64,000 bases of DNA from Mycoplasma tullyi (GCF_014068355.1 NZ_CP059674.1:124001-188000); one strand, 5' to 3'. Positions 19,677 through 31,121 are shown, counted from the first letter of the stretch. A program made the numbers and translations. The notes: generated from the sequence alone by a model not told the origin.

Positions 19677-21697
19677 GAAAAATTTATCGGTTAATTTCGT
19701 TATTTTTTATTGCTTTATTAGGTTTATTTAACCTAAATATTGGGTTTATTAAAGAAACTAAGCCTGTAGACTATAAACAAAGTCTACATGCTGAGAATAT
19801 AACGAATGATTCTGATTTTTTCTATGATGATCTAAATGAAACTGCCAAAGCTAAAACGATCAAAATCTTTTTAACAGATAATGATTACCAATCAGTTTTA
19901 TCATCATTAATGTTGACCCAATACTTCTTAAATGATGAAGTCGTTGATGATAAAAACTCACCTGTGGTATTTTTATACCAACAACAACTAGTTAACGATG
20001 TTGATTTTAGTATCAATATTGCTAGCAACCTATCAAATTGATTCCAAAACAATTATCCCCAAAACCAGGGGCTAATTGAAACTAATAACAGTGCAGCTTT
20101 TGCTAGCAATAGTAATCTAAGCTACACTCCAGATAATGTTCTAACGTTTTTAGATCTAATCAGAATCTATTTCCATAATCAATATATTAATGATTCTCAA
20201 TTAGCCAACAAACCTTTATTATTTGATGTCTTTATCTCACCTGAGTTATTAGCAACGATTTGAAACAACCAATCGTTGATGTTATATAACTTCTTACCTT
20301 ATCTTAATAAGTTTCATGTGATTGCTAATACTAATTATTTAAAAACGGTGTTTTTTAATAATTATAATCAGTTAATTAGTAATAGCTTAATTAACTTTAA
20401 CCCTAGGCAAGTATTAATTAATTACCAGGATGATTTTAAAAAGATCTTTGTTAATGCTAAAAGAAGACTAGAGAGTAATCGTAATGATAACAATGGGTTT
20501 AATGATGATTTAAGAGATCAGATTAGTCTTGATACGTTTAGAAGAACTTCGTTATATCAATTAGTATATAACCAAGATAAGTTCTTATTTTATGATGGGT
20601 TTTCTTATGAATCAAATAATAATCAGGTTAGTAATGAACTAAGATTAAAGGTTAGATTTTATCAAAAGATCTATCAATTATTCTTTAATTCTAAGAAGTT
20701 AATCTTAGATCCAACTAAAGTGGATCTATTGATTAAACAATACTTAAATATCTTTATGATCACTGATCAGTATAATACGTCTGATTATATCTATAAGAAT
20801 CGTAGTGATTTTGATATTAATAAGAAAACTTTTGTTTTCTTAGAACCGCTAGCCCCATCAAAATTAGGTCTTAGTGATCTTAATTCAAGTAATATGATTA
20901 ATAACTTGAAGTTTGATGAGTATAAGTCGATTCTTGCAACCTTTAGAAAGATCTATCCAATTGAACAATACAATTTTATTTATTTAACTAATCCTAATTT
21001 TGATGGGTTTAAGAATCGGTTTGATTCGTTTCAACAACTCTTGGGATTAGATGATGCCAAGATTATTTATAGTAAACCGATCTCTGGTTATTTCTTTTTT
21101 TATGAGTTGTGAAACGAATACCAAAGAAATCCTACTAGTAATGGCGATACTTCAATCATCTTAGGTGGGATTGATTATAATGATGATAATGTGATTGAAG
21201 CTTATAATTTCTTAAATAGTAATACTTCAACTAGAACTGAGCAAAGTAATTTGATTGCTAGAAATGTTAATAACTTCCCAGTTCCATTAACATTTTTAAT
21301 TAATGATTTCCAGCCAGGTGTTGCCAACCCCCCAGCACAATACTTCTTAATTAACTCATCATATATTAATGTGCTGCAAGGGTTGATTAATGAAAATGGT
21401 AATAATAGTAACCAATCTGTAAATCTAATCGGATCTAAGCGTTTTTTTGATGATAATAATTTTACTGCATATGATCCGATCCAGGCTTATAGTAAGATCG
21501 TTAGTTTAGAAAAAAGTGAGATCTCAAACCAAGCCACCATTCCGATTATTCTAGTAGTCTTTTTTGTCATCTTAATCGGATTGGTGGGAATTATGATGAT
21601 TTTTATCATTTATAATTACAAGAAGTTAAGAAAAGCCAAAAAAAGCTGAAACGCTTATATAACCAAGATTAAAAAAGAAGAAGATAACAATGCCTAG
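19667..21697 (+). CDS. Large surface-exposed membrane protein of unknown function
   Basis: 676 residues with several TGA Trp codons. An N-terminal hydrophobic segment (about residues 9-27) acts as signal anchor, no lipobox Cys is seen, and a strong C-terminal helix (about residues 622-646, IPIILVVFFVILIGLVGIMMIF) is followed by a basic tail (YKKLRKAKKSW). About 590 residues in between, rich in Asn, Asp, Tyr and Phe, should be outside the cell. I find no known domain. Its coding end overlaps yebC by eight bases, an odd partner for a surface protein. Confidence 0.75.
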
Positions 21698-22394
21698 AAA
21701 ACACTTGATTGCCAACCAGATTAATAAAAAACAACAATCTAATGCTAAGTTGTGACAAAAATTAGCTAAAGAAATCAAAGCAGCTGTTAAAGTCGGAGGA
21801 ACTGATCCTGAAACTAATTACCGACTTAAAGCTGCTATTGATAAAGCATTAACTTACAACTTATCAAAAGATTCAATCAACCGTAATATTTATGGAAGTA
21901 GTAATAAAGAAGATGACCAGTTGATTGAAGCTGAGTATGAGATCTATGGTCCTGGTGGGTTAGGAATTATTGTAAGAACATTATCAGATAATCCCAACCG
22001 GGTAATCTCTTCATTAAATGGTTATATTTCTAAACTAAAGGGTTCATTGGCTAAACCTAATAGTGTTAAGATTAACTTCCAAGAACAAGGGATTATCTTA
22101 ACTGATCTTAACAACTATCATGACGAAGCATTATTAGAGTTATTAATCGATTATGAACTAATCGATATTAACTCTGATGAAGAAGGTTATGAGATTATTA
22201 CTGTACCTAATGCTTATTATGAAGTTAAGAAGAAACTAGAAGCTGCTGGGTTTAAGATCCATCATTCTGAACTTAAATTAATTCCACTTTTATACGTGCA
22301 ATTAACTCCAGAACAAAATGAAATGTTTGAACGATTTAGTGCATCATGCGAAAATGATGATGACATTCAATGAATTGTAGCCAATAATCAATAA
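21690..22394 (+). CDS. yebC: YebC/PmpR family protein
   Basis: 234 residues, normal family length. The start MPRKHLIANQINKKQQSNAK replaces the usual AGHSKW-type opening, followed by KLAKEIKAAVKVGGTDPETNYRLKAAIDKA, the clear family signature, and the central YEIYGPGGLGIIV block. Members are DNA-binding regulators or, as shown more recently for YebC2-type proteins, factors that relieve ribosome stalling at proline stretches. The Pro-rich adhesins of this genome (hlp3, mgc2) would be possible beneficiaries, which is inference. Confidence 0.88.
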
Positions 22395-22402
22395 TATTAT
22401 GG

Positions 22403-22408
22403 TATAAT
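22403..22408 (+). promoter_or_regulatory. -10 box of tRNA cluster 1
   Basis: TATAAT 21 bases before the tRNA-Asn start, preceded by GG, an arrangement seen again before the tRNA-Cys cluster (45682). Confidence 0.65.
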
Positions 22409-22428
22409 TTTAAAGGCATCAGCTATAA

Positions 22429-22503
22429 GGCCACATAGCTCAGCGGTAGAGCAACCGGCTGTTAACCGGTTGGTCACAGGTTCAAATCCTGTTGTGGCCG
22501 CCA
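22429..22503 (+). tRNA. tRNA-Asn (GTT)
   Basis: Acceptor GGCCACA / TGTGGCC, anticodon loop CTGTTAA, T-loop TTCAAAT, CCA encoded. First of six tRNAs. Confidence 0.95.
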
Positions 22504-22508
22504 TTTAT

Positions 22509-22585
22509 GGCGCGTTGGTGAAGTGACTTAACACACACGCCTTTCACGCGTGCATTCACGGGTTTGAATCCCGTACGCGTCACCA
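22509..22585 (+). tRNA. tRNA-Glu (TTC)
   Basis: Acceptor GGCGCGT / ACGCGTC with one G-T pair, anticodon loop CTTTCAC, CCA encoded. A substrate of the MnmA half of the RibF-MnmA fusion. Confidence 0.93.
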
Positions 22586-22696
22586 TTAATTAATAACTTT
22601 TTAAACAACTTAATAGGGTTTATATCCCGCTTCTTTGAATTAATGCAATAGTTCAAAGATACAAAATTTTGTTAGGAAATATTTTCCTAGCATCAT
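22586..22696. other. Structured spacer inside tRNA cluster 1
   Basis: 111 bases between tRNA-Glu and tRNA-Val, unlike the 1-5 base gaps elsewhere in the cluster. It holds three inverted repeats: GGG-TTTATAT-CCC, CTTTGAA / TTCAAAG and TAGGAAA-TAT-TTTCCTA. It may contain a processing site or a second promoter; no gene is seen. Confidence 0.4.
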
Positions 22697-22772
22697 GGAG
22701 TGTTAGCTCAGGTGGGAGAGCATATGCCTTACAAGCATAGGGTCGGGGGTTCGATCCCCTCACACTCCACCA
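22697..22772 (+). tRNA. tRNA-Val (TAC)
   Basis: Acceptor GGAGTGT / ACACTCC, anticodon loop CTTACAA, CCA encoded. U34 family-box tRNA, a candidate substrate of TrhP/TrmR. Confidence 0.95.
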
Positions 22773-22773
22773 C

Positions 22774-22849
22774 GCCGACTTAGCTCAATCGGCAGAGCAA
22801 CTGACTTGTAATCAGTAGGTTGTAGGTTCAATTCCTATAGTCGGCACCA
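22774..22849 (+). tRNA. tRNA-Thr (TGT)
   Basis: Acceptor GCCGACT / AGTCGGC, anticodon loop CTTGTAA, CCA encoded; one base after tRNA-Val. Confidence 0.95.
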
Positions 22850-22853
22850 TAAA

Positions 22854-22929
22854 GCTTCTTTAGCTCAGACGGTAGAGCAAGTGACTCTTAATCACTGGGT
22901 CGTGGGTTCGATCCCCTCAAGGAGCACCA
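22854..22929 (+). tRNA. tRNA-Lys (CTT)
   Basis: Acceptor GCTTCTT / AAGGAGC with one wobble pair, anticodon loop CTCTTAA, CCA encoded. Confidence 0.94.
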
Positions 22930-22933
22930 TGTT

Positions 22934-23019
22934 GCACTCGTGGCGGAACTGGCAGACGCGCTAGACTTAGGATCTAGTATCTTTACGATGTGGGGGTTCA
23001 AGTCCCTTCGAGTGCACCA
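22934..23019 (+). tRNA. tRNA-Leu (TAG)
   Basis: Class II tRNA with a long variable arm (86 bases), acceptor GCACTCG / CGAGTGC, anticodon loop CTTAGGA, CCA encoded. Confidence 0.94.
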
Positions 23020-23117
23020 TTAATAATTACTTTAAATTTGACATAATTATTTCATAATTGTGTTTCTAACTAACAATTAAACCTTCTTAAATTTTCCATA
23101 TAAATAGAAGTAAATAA

Positions 23118-23137
23118 GAGCCGCTTAGGCTCATTTT
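23118..23137 (+). terminator. Terminator after tRNA cluster 1
   Basis: GAGCC-GCTTA-GGCTC stem loop followed by ATTTTT. Confidence 0.65.
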
Positions 23138-23168
23138 TAATTATTATTAGGCTTTTAACCTAATAAAG

Positions 23169-23213
23169 AAAAACGAAAAGAGATTAGATATACTAAGTTC
23201 TTTTCGTTTTTTT
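23169..23213. terminator. Second, bidirectional-type terminator
   Basis: AAAAACGAAAAG / CTTTTCGTTTTT with a 19-base loop and seven T on the right side; A-rich on the left, so usable in both directions. Confidence 0.6.
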
Positions 23214-23454
23214 ATTTATTTTGTGTTCTAATTCTGGTCAAATTCATGTTCAAAATACGATCAATTCCCTTTATTTACGTAAAATTATAAGAAAATTCCC
23301 CGCTTATATCACATAAATAAATTAAAAAGATTAAGATCTTTAATTTTATACGAAAATCAAGCTCCAGAATTTTGCTTGATATCACTAGCAAAACGGTTAC
23401 AACCAGACCGCTAGTATATAATTAATACGATACCAAGAAAAATTAATAATCATT

Positions 23455-23721
23455 ATGGAAACAACTAGAATTGTATTTATTACATTAAGCACTCTAGCGT
23501 TAGTGATTTGCTTAGTTTTTTGAGGTACATCATTCTACATGTTTTATAAAAGATATAGAATTAGACGCACAAACTACGACGGTGCTTTTGGTAAAACAAT
23601 AAGTGATAAAAATATGAAATTAACATGATGGCAAAAGAATGGTGGGTATCTACTATTCGTTTCTGGATTGATGATTTTATTATTTTCTGTTGCAGGGTTT
23701 GCAAGTCTAGCTAATCTTTAA
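23455..23721 (+). CDS. Small two-helix membrane protein
   Basis: 88 residues with TGA as Trp. Two hydrophobic helices (about 6-30 and 65-85) flank a basic loop (YKRYRIRRTNYDG). It sits 55 bases before ptsG and could be co-transcribed with it. No family is recognised. Confidence 0.7.
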
Positions 23722-23776
23722 TAAATAAAAAACTAAGAATGATCTTTATGTATTTAAAACTGAAAGAAAATAAATA

Positions 23777-26524
23777 ATGGCTTCAACTACAAATCAAGTT
23801 CAAGGTCAGAAACATTCTTCAGAGCGCTGAAAGAAGTTTTCTGGTCACTTTAAAGAAGTTGTTGGTAAGCTGTCTGCAGGGATCATGATTCCGATTGCTT
23901 TATTACCGATTGCAGGGTTATTGCTAGGGATCTTTGCTGCAGTGCAAAACAACATTAGTCAGACTGCACAACCTGGTGTGTATGCGATGGCTGCCTTCTT
24001 TAAAAATGGTGCTGATGCGATATTCGGTAACCTTCCAGTGTTATTTGCTGTTGCAATTGCAGTAGCATTTACTAACCAATCAGGAATAGCTGCATTAGCT
24101 GCTCTTGTTGGATGGATTGTTTTTAATGCTACACAATCAGCATTAATCTTCCAAATTCCTAATACAGAAACATTTAGAATTCTATATTACCCCGCACTTC
24201 CAAAGACAGTGTTAGCTACTAACGTTGGTATTCAATCGTTAAGTACATCAGTATTTGGTGGGGTAATTGTTGGTGCTATCTCAGCTGTATTATTCAACAA
24301 GTTCCACACAATCCAATTACCTAAAGTTATTGGATTCTTCAACGGTAACCGTTTTGTTCCAATCATTACATTACTAACAATGTTACCGTTAGCTCTTGTA
24401 ACATTGATGATTTGACCTGGTGTTGGTCTTGGTTTAAATGCATTAGGTGAAAACCTAGGATTTTTAGCAAGAAATAGTAACTTCAACTCATTCATCTTTG
24501 GTTATGTTGAAAGAGCACTAGTTCCATTTGGTCTACACCACGCTTTCTATACTCCTTTATGATTCACTAGTGCTGGTGGTACGATTGCTAACATTGTTAC
24601 TGATCAAGCTGGTCAAGGTGCTATTGCTCCATTAATCGTTGTTGATGAAAATGGTCAAAAAGTAGTTCGTTCAATCATTGGTATTGCTGCAAGTAAAGAT
24701 GCGATGAAACCAGCTGGTTTCCAAGCTCAAAACTGAATGTTCTGAGGTCAAGTTGTTAAAGCACTTAACCCTGGTCAAACAATTAGTACTGAGAGTTTAA
24801 GCGGTGACCAAAGATTATGATTCACGATTAACTCACTATTTGTTAACAAATCTGTTTATCTAAGTGGTGCAGAACTCCCTTACACATTCACATTCAAATC
24901 ATTTGCTGACTCAACTCTAAACCACCCTGCATTAATCCAATCTATTACTAGAAACGGTGCTACTATTTCAGGTGCAAACCTGTTAGCAATGGTTAATAGT
25001 TCTACAACTGGTGGTATTGATTTACAACCAACTGACGTATTAAACTATGCGTTCCCTGGTGTAAACCCTGGTCAATATGAACAAGGTAAATATGCATTCA
25101 TGATTTTTGGTTTACCAGCTGCTGGTGCTGCAATGATTATGGCTGCTCCTAAAGACCAAAGAAAATACGCTGCTTCAATCATCATTTCAGCTGCATTCAC
25201 TTCATTCTTAACTGGTATTACAGAACCAATCGAATTTACCTTCTTATTCTTAGCACCTTATCTGTTCTGAGGATTCCACGCATTCTTCTGTGCGGTTTCA
25301 TTCTGATTAACAAGCTTATTAGGTGGTAACATCGGTCAAACATTCTCTGGTGGTATTATTGACTTAACTATCTACGGATTTGTTCCTGATGCACTAGGTG
25401 CTAAGACTAATAGCTGACTTCCATTAGTAATTGGTCTGTTCTATATCCCGCTGTACTACTTCACATTCTACTTCGTGATTACTAAACGTAACATTGAGAC
25501 TCCTGGACGTGGTGCTGGTATGAAACTTTACACCAAAGCTGATTACCAAGCAAAAGTTGCTAACAAAGATGCTGGTAGTGCAAAAGATGGATCAAGTAAC
25601 TTCAAACCAATCGAAATCACTTCATACAAATTAATGAAAGCATTTGGTGGAAGAGATAACATTACTGCTGTTAATGCTTGTGCGACAAAATTAAGAGTAT
25701 CAGTTAAAACTAAAGAAAAAGTAAGCTTTGGAGAAATTGGTGCACTTGGTTCATTAGGTACTTATGCTGTTAGTGACACTCTAGTTCACGCTGTATATGG
25801 TGGTGATGCTGATATCATCAAATCATACATGCAAAAGATGGTTAAGGATGATTATGATGCTTCTGCGATTGAAAAAGCAGCTGGTGGTGCACCTGCTAAA
25901 GAAGCTGAAAAACCTGTAGGTGATGCTCCAGCTAAAGGCACTGACAAACCTGCTGCTGATCCAGCTACTAAAGAAATCGATCCATCAATGCCAAAAGCAA
26001 CTCCTGAAGTTGATCACAAACTATCTGATGTAATTGAAGTATTCAGTCCTGTTAAAGGTACTGTAAGAGATCTTGCTGATCTTCCAGATCCTTCATTTGC
26101 TGGTAAGATCATGGGTGATGGGGTAAGCATCGATCCAGAAGATGGAATGTTCTACGCTCCTGTTGAAGGTAAATTAGAACTTGCTTACAACACTGGTCAC
26201 GCCTACTTCTTTGATGCTAATGGTGCTAAGATCTTAATCCACATCGGAATTGATACCGTATCATTAAACTCTGACAACTCAGATACAAACAACTTAGTTG
26301 GTTTCAAGATGTTTGCTAAATCTGGTGATAATGTTTCACTTAAAAAATCTCCAGTTGTTCAAGCTAACCTAGAGATGATTAAGATGAAAGAACTTTCAAC
26401 AAGTTCACCAATTCTAGCTTTAACAGAAACACTAGCTAACTACGATCTTAAGGTTGTTGTTAAACCTGGAGACAAGGTAAATGTTGGTGATCTACTGTTC
26501 AAATTAATTAAAAAGAACAAGTAG
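23777..26524 (+). CDS. ptsG: PTS glucose transporter IICBA
   Basis: 915 residues, one chain with three parts. IIC (about 25-570) is the membrane channel taking up glucose, with the family motifs PFGLHHAFYTPLW and GITEPIEFTFLF. IIB (about 610-690) has the phosphorylated Cys635 in NACATKLRV. A flexible Ala/Pro/Lys linker (about 700-755) leads to IIA, where His822 (ILIHIG) takes the phosphate from HPr and GHAYFF holds the second His. IIC carries an extra stretch of about 120 residues between the FTSAGG and the KYAFMIFGLPAAG blocks. It makes glucose-6-phosphate and ends at a strong terminator; gapN follows. Confidence 0.94.
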
Positions 26525-26540
26525 TTGATTAACTTACCAA

Positions 26541-26572
26541 AATAAAGTGCATCCCTTGCACTTTATTTTTTT
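26541..26572 (+). terminator. Terminator of ptsG
   Basis: Perfect 11-bp stem AATAAAGTGCA / TGCACTTTATT with a five-base loop and a T-run. Confidence 0.88.
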
Positions 26573-26615
26573 TATTTATATATTTAAAATACGTAAAGAA
26601 TTTTTATTTAATAGT

Positions 26616-28103
26616 ATGAGTGATAGCAATTGTATAAAGAAAAAGGTCTGTAATGCATCTTCTTATAATTTTAAGGATAAATATCACAACTTAAAAGGGT
26701 TAATTAATAACCAAGAAGTTGGTAGTAGTAAACTAATTGAGATCAAATCTCCAATCGATCTTGAACTAAGTGGTTCATTTTATGGGATGACTGCTGAAGA
26801 AATTGATGATGCTTATGAAAAGGCGAATGCTGCTTTTAAATCTTGATCTAAAGCAGGCTATGAATACCGTAAAGCTAAGATCTTAAAGTTCGCGGAATTA
26901 CTAGATGCAGACAAAGAAGAATTTGCTAACTTATTAACTGATAATATTGCTAAAGCATATAAAGAGTCACTTGCTGAAGTGACTCGTTCAATCCAATATA
27001 TTCACGACACGATTAGTGTTTATGAAGATATGATAAATCATCCATTAGTAATGGATGAAAGTGTTCACCACGTTAAAGGTAAGGTGGGTAAGTTTGTTCG
27101 TGAACCACTAGGTGTGGTTTTAAATATTTCACCTTGGAATTACCCCCTAAACACACCGTTATCAAAGATGATCCCAACACTAATTGCGGGTAATACGGTG
27201 GTTTATAAGGTAGCAACTCAAGCTGCAATTATCGGAATCAGATTAGCTCATTTATTCAAACAAGCTGGCTTTGATCCAGGTGTTGTGCAATGTGTTGTTG
27301 GGTTAGGTCGTGAGATTGGCGATAAGTTAAATACCAACAAACACATTAAATCAATTTCATTTACTGGAAGTACTCCAGTTGGTTTAAGTTTACTTAGGCA
27401 ATCTGCAGTTGGTAATATCTCACTTGAATTAGGTGGAAAAGATGCAGCTTTAATCTTAAGTGATTATGATAAAGAAAAGACAATCAAAGAGATCATTAAA
27501 GGCGCTTATGGTTATTCTGGACAAAGATGTACGGCAATCAAAAGAGTCTTCATTAAGCATGAGGATGCTGACGAATTTGTTCAATTATTAAAAAAAGAAG
27601 TTGAAGAACTTCATTTAGGTAATCCTCTAAACAACCCTTCATTAGTTCCGGTTATTGATCAGTATTCAGCTAATTATATTAAAGAATTATATGATGATGC
27701 TGTTGCTAAAAAAGCAACTGTATTAGTTGGTGGTGATTTTGAAAAGAACTGAATTCCAGCAATCTTATTAGACAACGTTACGCCTGATATGCGAGTTGCT
27801 TGAGAAGAACCTTTTGGTCCAATTTTACCGATCATTCGCGTTAAAGATGAAGCTGAAATGGTAAAATTACATAACCAATCTGAGTATGGTTTACAAGCAA
27901 GTATCTTCACCAACGATCAAGCTAAATTTGATGAATTAGCCAACCAACTAGAAGTTGGAACAGTTAATTGAAACCGTTCATCTTCAAGAGGTCCTGACTT
28001 CTTTCCATTCATGGGAGTAAAAGATTCAGGTGTTGGTGTTCAAGGAATTAAGGACACAATCTTGTCTGTAACACGGTACAAAGGTTTTGTTTATAATCGC
28101 TAA
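26616..28103 (+). CDS. gapN: NADP-dependent non-phosphorylating glyceraldehyde-3-phosphate dehydrogenase
   Basis: Oxidises glyceraldehyde-3-phosphate straight to 3-phosphoglycerate, yielding NADPH and skipping one ATP. 495 residues, typical aldehyde-dehydrogenase length. Catalytic residues are all visible: Asn in SPWNYP, Glu271 in LELGGKDA and Cys305 in GQRCTA. AWEEPFGPILPIIRV and EYGLQASIFTND match streptococcal GapN closely. The start is the ATG at 26616; a longer reading would run back into the ptsG terminator. Placed after glucose uptake, it likely supplies NADPH in an organism without the oxidative pentose-phosphate route. Confidence 0.9.
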
Positions 28104-28170
28104 TTTTAATATATAATATTAGGGACTATTTTTAAAAAGCTAATTATAATTAAGGTTCAAGAAAAAAATA

Positions 28171-28473
28171 ATGAAAAAAGATATCCATCCAGAATTGAAT
28201 AAGGTTAGTTTCTTATGCTCTTCTTGTAATAACAAGTTCATGTTATTATCAGTAATTAAAGCTAAAGAAGTACACATGGACGTTTGTAGTAAATGTCACA
28301 GCTTTTATATTGGTGAAACTACTCAACAAGTAGTAAAAGGACGTGCTGAAAAACTATCTAGCAAGTTCAACCAAGGTAAAGCTCACATTAATAAAAAAGC
28401 TGAAGAAAAACCTGCTAAAGCTACAACTACTAAGAAATCTAACGACAAAGCTAAATCTCTTAAAGATTTATAA
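28171..28473 (+). CDS. rpmE: 50S ribosomal protein bL31
   Basis: 100 residues. MKKDIHPELNKVSFLC opens the family, and Cys16, Cys19, Cys39 and Cys42 form the zinc-type (C+) site. After residue 70 comes a Lys/Ala-rich tail of about 30 residues beyond the usual bL31 end. It has its own terminator immediately after. Confidence 0.93.
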   Translation: MKKDIHPELNKVSFLCSSCNNKFMLLSVIKAKEVHMDVCSKCHSFYIGETTQQVVKGRAEKLSSKFNQGKAHINKKAEEKPAKATTTKKSNDKAKSLKDL

Positions 28474-28490
28474 GACCTTAATTATTTAAA

Positions 28491-28535
28491 TAACAAACAA
28501 TACCAAATTTAATATTTGGGTTGTTTGTTTTTATT
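28491..28535 (+). terminator. Terminator of rpmE
   Basis: AACAAACAA / TTGTTTGTT stem with an inner CCAAAT / ATTTGG stem and TTTATTTT tail. The prfA start is only 18 bases further on, so prfA needs a promoter within this stretch or read-through. Confidence 0.75.
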
Positions 28536-28553
28536 TTATCAACGAACTATATT

Positions 28554-29636
28554 ATGGAATACAACAAACAGATGTATGAAACATTAGTAGCAATTAAAGC
28601 TACTGCAGAAAAGTTAAATAAAGAACTAGAAGGTTTAACTAATGACTTTAAGCGGATTCATGCAATTAATAAAGAATTAAAACAAAAGAAACAATTGCTA
28701 GAAGTTTTTGAAACTTATGACAAATTGGTTGTAAGTGGTCTAGAAGCTGAAAAGATCATTAATGATAATGCGATGAAGGAATTTCATGAGTTAGCGATTC
28801 TTGATTTAGATGCAGCTAAAGAACAGATTCCCGATTTAGAAGAAAAACTAAAAGTTTTATTATTACCAGCAGATCCTAATGATGATAAGGAAGTGATCGT
28901 AGAAATGCGTCCAGCTGCTGGTGGTGATGAATCTTCGATCTTCGTTGGAAATATGTTTGATCTTTATAAGGAATATTGTTCTAAACATGGTTGAAAGATC
29001 AACGTTATTGAAATGTTGCCAACTTCTGTAGGTTATAGCTTTATTTCATTTGAAATTAATGGTGAAGATGTTTATTCAAAGATGAAGTTTGAATCAGGTG
29101 TTCACCGTGTTCAAAGAGTGCCCGCCACTGAAGCAAAAGGCCGAGTTCATACGTCTACAATTACGATCGCGGTGTTACCTCAACAAGATGATGTTGAGAT
29201 TGAAATTAATCCATCTGATTTAAGAATTGATACTTATCGAGCTTCTGGAGCTGGTGGTCAACACGTTAATAGAACTGAAAGTGCAGTAAGAATTACTCAT
29301 ATTCCAACTGGAATTGTCGCAGCTTGTCAAGAAGGTAAATCACAAATTTCTAACCGTGAAACCGCAATGAAAATGCTTCGTTCAAAATTATGAGAAGCAG
29401 CTGAAAAAGAAAAGAATGATGCTTTATCTTCACTAAGAAAGAACCAGGTTGGTTCTGGTGATCGCGCAGAAAAGATCAGAACGTATAACTACCCACAAAA
29501 TCGTGTAACTGATCACAGAATCAATATGTCATTAAACAGTTTGGATCGATTCATGATGGGAGACATTGATGAAATGATCGATGCATTACGTTCTAAAGAA
29601 CAAGAAGAAAAAATGAAATTAATTATGAACGAATAG
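28554..29636 (+). CDS. prfA: Peptide chain release factor 1
   Basis: Terminates translation at UAA and UAG. 360 residues, full length. Domain 2 has [15 protein letters not shown] with the PxT codon-recognition motif; domain 3 has [16 protein letters not shown] with the GGQ catalytic motif. RF2 is expected to be absent since UGA means Trp. I start at ATG 28554, because a longer reading would begin inside the terminator. prmC, the methylase of its GGQ Gln, follows four bases later. Confidence 0.95.
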
Positions 29637-29640
29637 TTTT

Positions 29641-30486
29641 ATGACTTTCCATGAATTAATTAATTACCTAACAAATAATTATTCAAAATATCAAGAGAAG
29701 TACTCTTGATCATTTTTTTTATTAATAAAACATCATTCTCAAAAAATAGAGAATAAAACTGATTTAATAACTTTACGTAATGAAGAAATAGATTTTAATT
29801 TTAATCGTTTTATTAAAGATTGCGATCGCATTTATAAAGATGAATATCCAGTTGAATATATTACGAATCAGATAGAAATAAACGATTTGAAACTATTTGT
29901 TGATGAAACAGTTTTAATTCCTAGGTTAGATACAAATGCTGTAATCGATAAGTTTATAGAAACAATTAATTCACGCTCAGACGTTATTAACGTTTTAGAC
30001 ATTTGTACAGGCACAGGATTGATTGCATTAACAATAAAAAAACGGTTTCCAAATTATCAAGTATTTGGATCAGATATTTCAAAATCAGCGGTAAAAATAG
30101 CTAATTTTAATGCTGTAAATAATTTATTAGATGTAAGGTTTTATGTTGCTGATTATCTAGATGTTTTTGAACAACTAACTGATGAAATAGATTCGCTAAT
30201 TATTAATCCGCCTTATTTAGATGAAGAATTAAAATCTAATTACATTAAGGAAATAAACTACGAACCATTTAATGCTCTGTTCGCTAAAAATGGTGGAACG
30301 TTTTTTTATGAAGAAATATTCAGATATTTAACAACGAATAAAACTAATATTAAAGTTCTTTGTATGGAGTTTTCTGAACTCATATATGATAAGGTAGTGC
30401 AATTATTAAAGAAATATAGTTTATTAGATAAAACTACTTTTTTTAACGACGCTAACGATAAGTTGCGAGGGTTTATTATTGAATGA
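29641..30486 (+). CDS. prmC: Release factor glutamine methyltransferase
   Basis: Methylates the Gln of the GGQ motif in release factor 1, which is the preceding gene. 281 residues. LIPRLDTNAVI, motif I DICTGTGLIALTIKK and the active-site NPPYLDEE are visible. The N-terminal domain (about 1-95) is short and divergent but present. The stop overlaps the tsaC start (ATGA). Confidence 0.92.
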
Positions 30487-31034
30487 TAGTTCTAGAATTT
30501 GAAAAAGATTTTGACGAAATAGTCAAAGCTATTAATGATCATAAGTTGGTAATCTTACCAACTGATACTGTCTTTGGAGTAGTCTGTAAATCTAAAGACA
30601 AAATATATGATTTCAAGAAAAGAGATTTAAGTAAAAAATTAATTTATTTTTGTTCTGATGTTGAACAAACTAATGTAAAAGATAAGTTATTCATAGAGTT
30701 AGCTAATCGCTTTTGACCAGGTAAATTAACGCTTGTATATAACAAAGAAAGTTATCGTATTCCAAATAATCCTTACCTTTTAAAAATTTCAAAAATATGC
30801 GGTAAAATTTACTCTTCTAGTGCTAATATAAGTAATTTTGATCCTTATAAAAATTGAGAAGAATACTATAACGATTCATACTTTAATGAATACAACGATC
30901 TAGTCTTAGTAAAAGGAAAAACTACATCTGAACAAGGATCAACTATTTATGATTTAGATTCAAACAAGATTTTAAGAGAAGGAGAATTGAGTTCGGTTCT
31001 TAAAGAATTCTTAACCAACAACACTAAAGATTAG
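30483..31034 (+). CDS. tsaC: Threonylcarbamoyl-AMP synthase (Sua5/YrdC/TsaC)
   Basis: Makes threonylcarbamoyl-AMP for t6A37 of ANN-decoding tRNAs. 183 residues, the single-domain YrdC form. ILPTDTVFGVVCKS is the signature; KRDLSKKLIYF, FWPGKLTLV and SSSANIS follow in the usual order. It overlaps prmC by four bases, the common prfA-prmC-tsaC order of Firmicutes. Confidence 0.9.
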
Positions 31035-31121
31035 ATCTCTTTTTTAGATCCTTGATGAACATTTAGGGGATTTATTTAACTAACATATAAATAGATATAG
31101 GAATATAATTAAGTAGTAATT

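Larger units (their letters stand above)
23020..23454. other. Intergenic region after tRNA cluster 1
   Basis: Contains two terminators (23118-23137 and 23169-23213) and then about 240 AT-rich bases with no gene seen before the small membrane protein at 23455. Confidence 0.6.
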
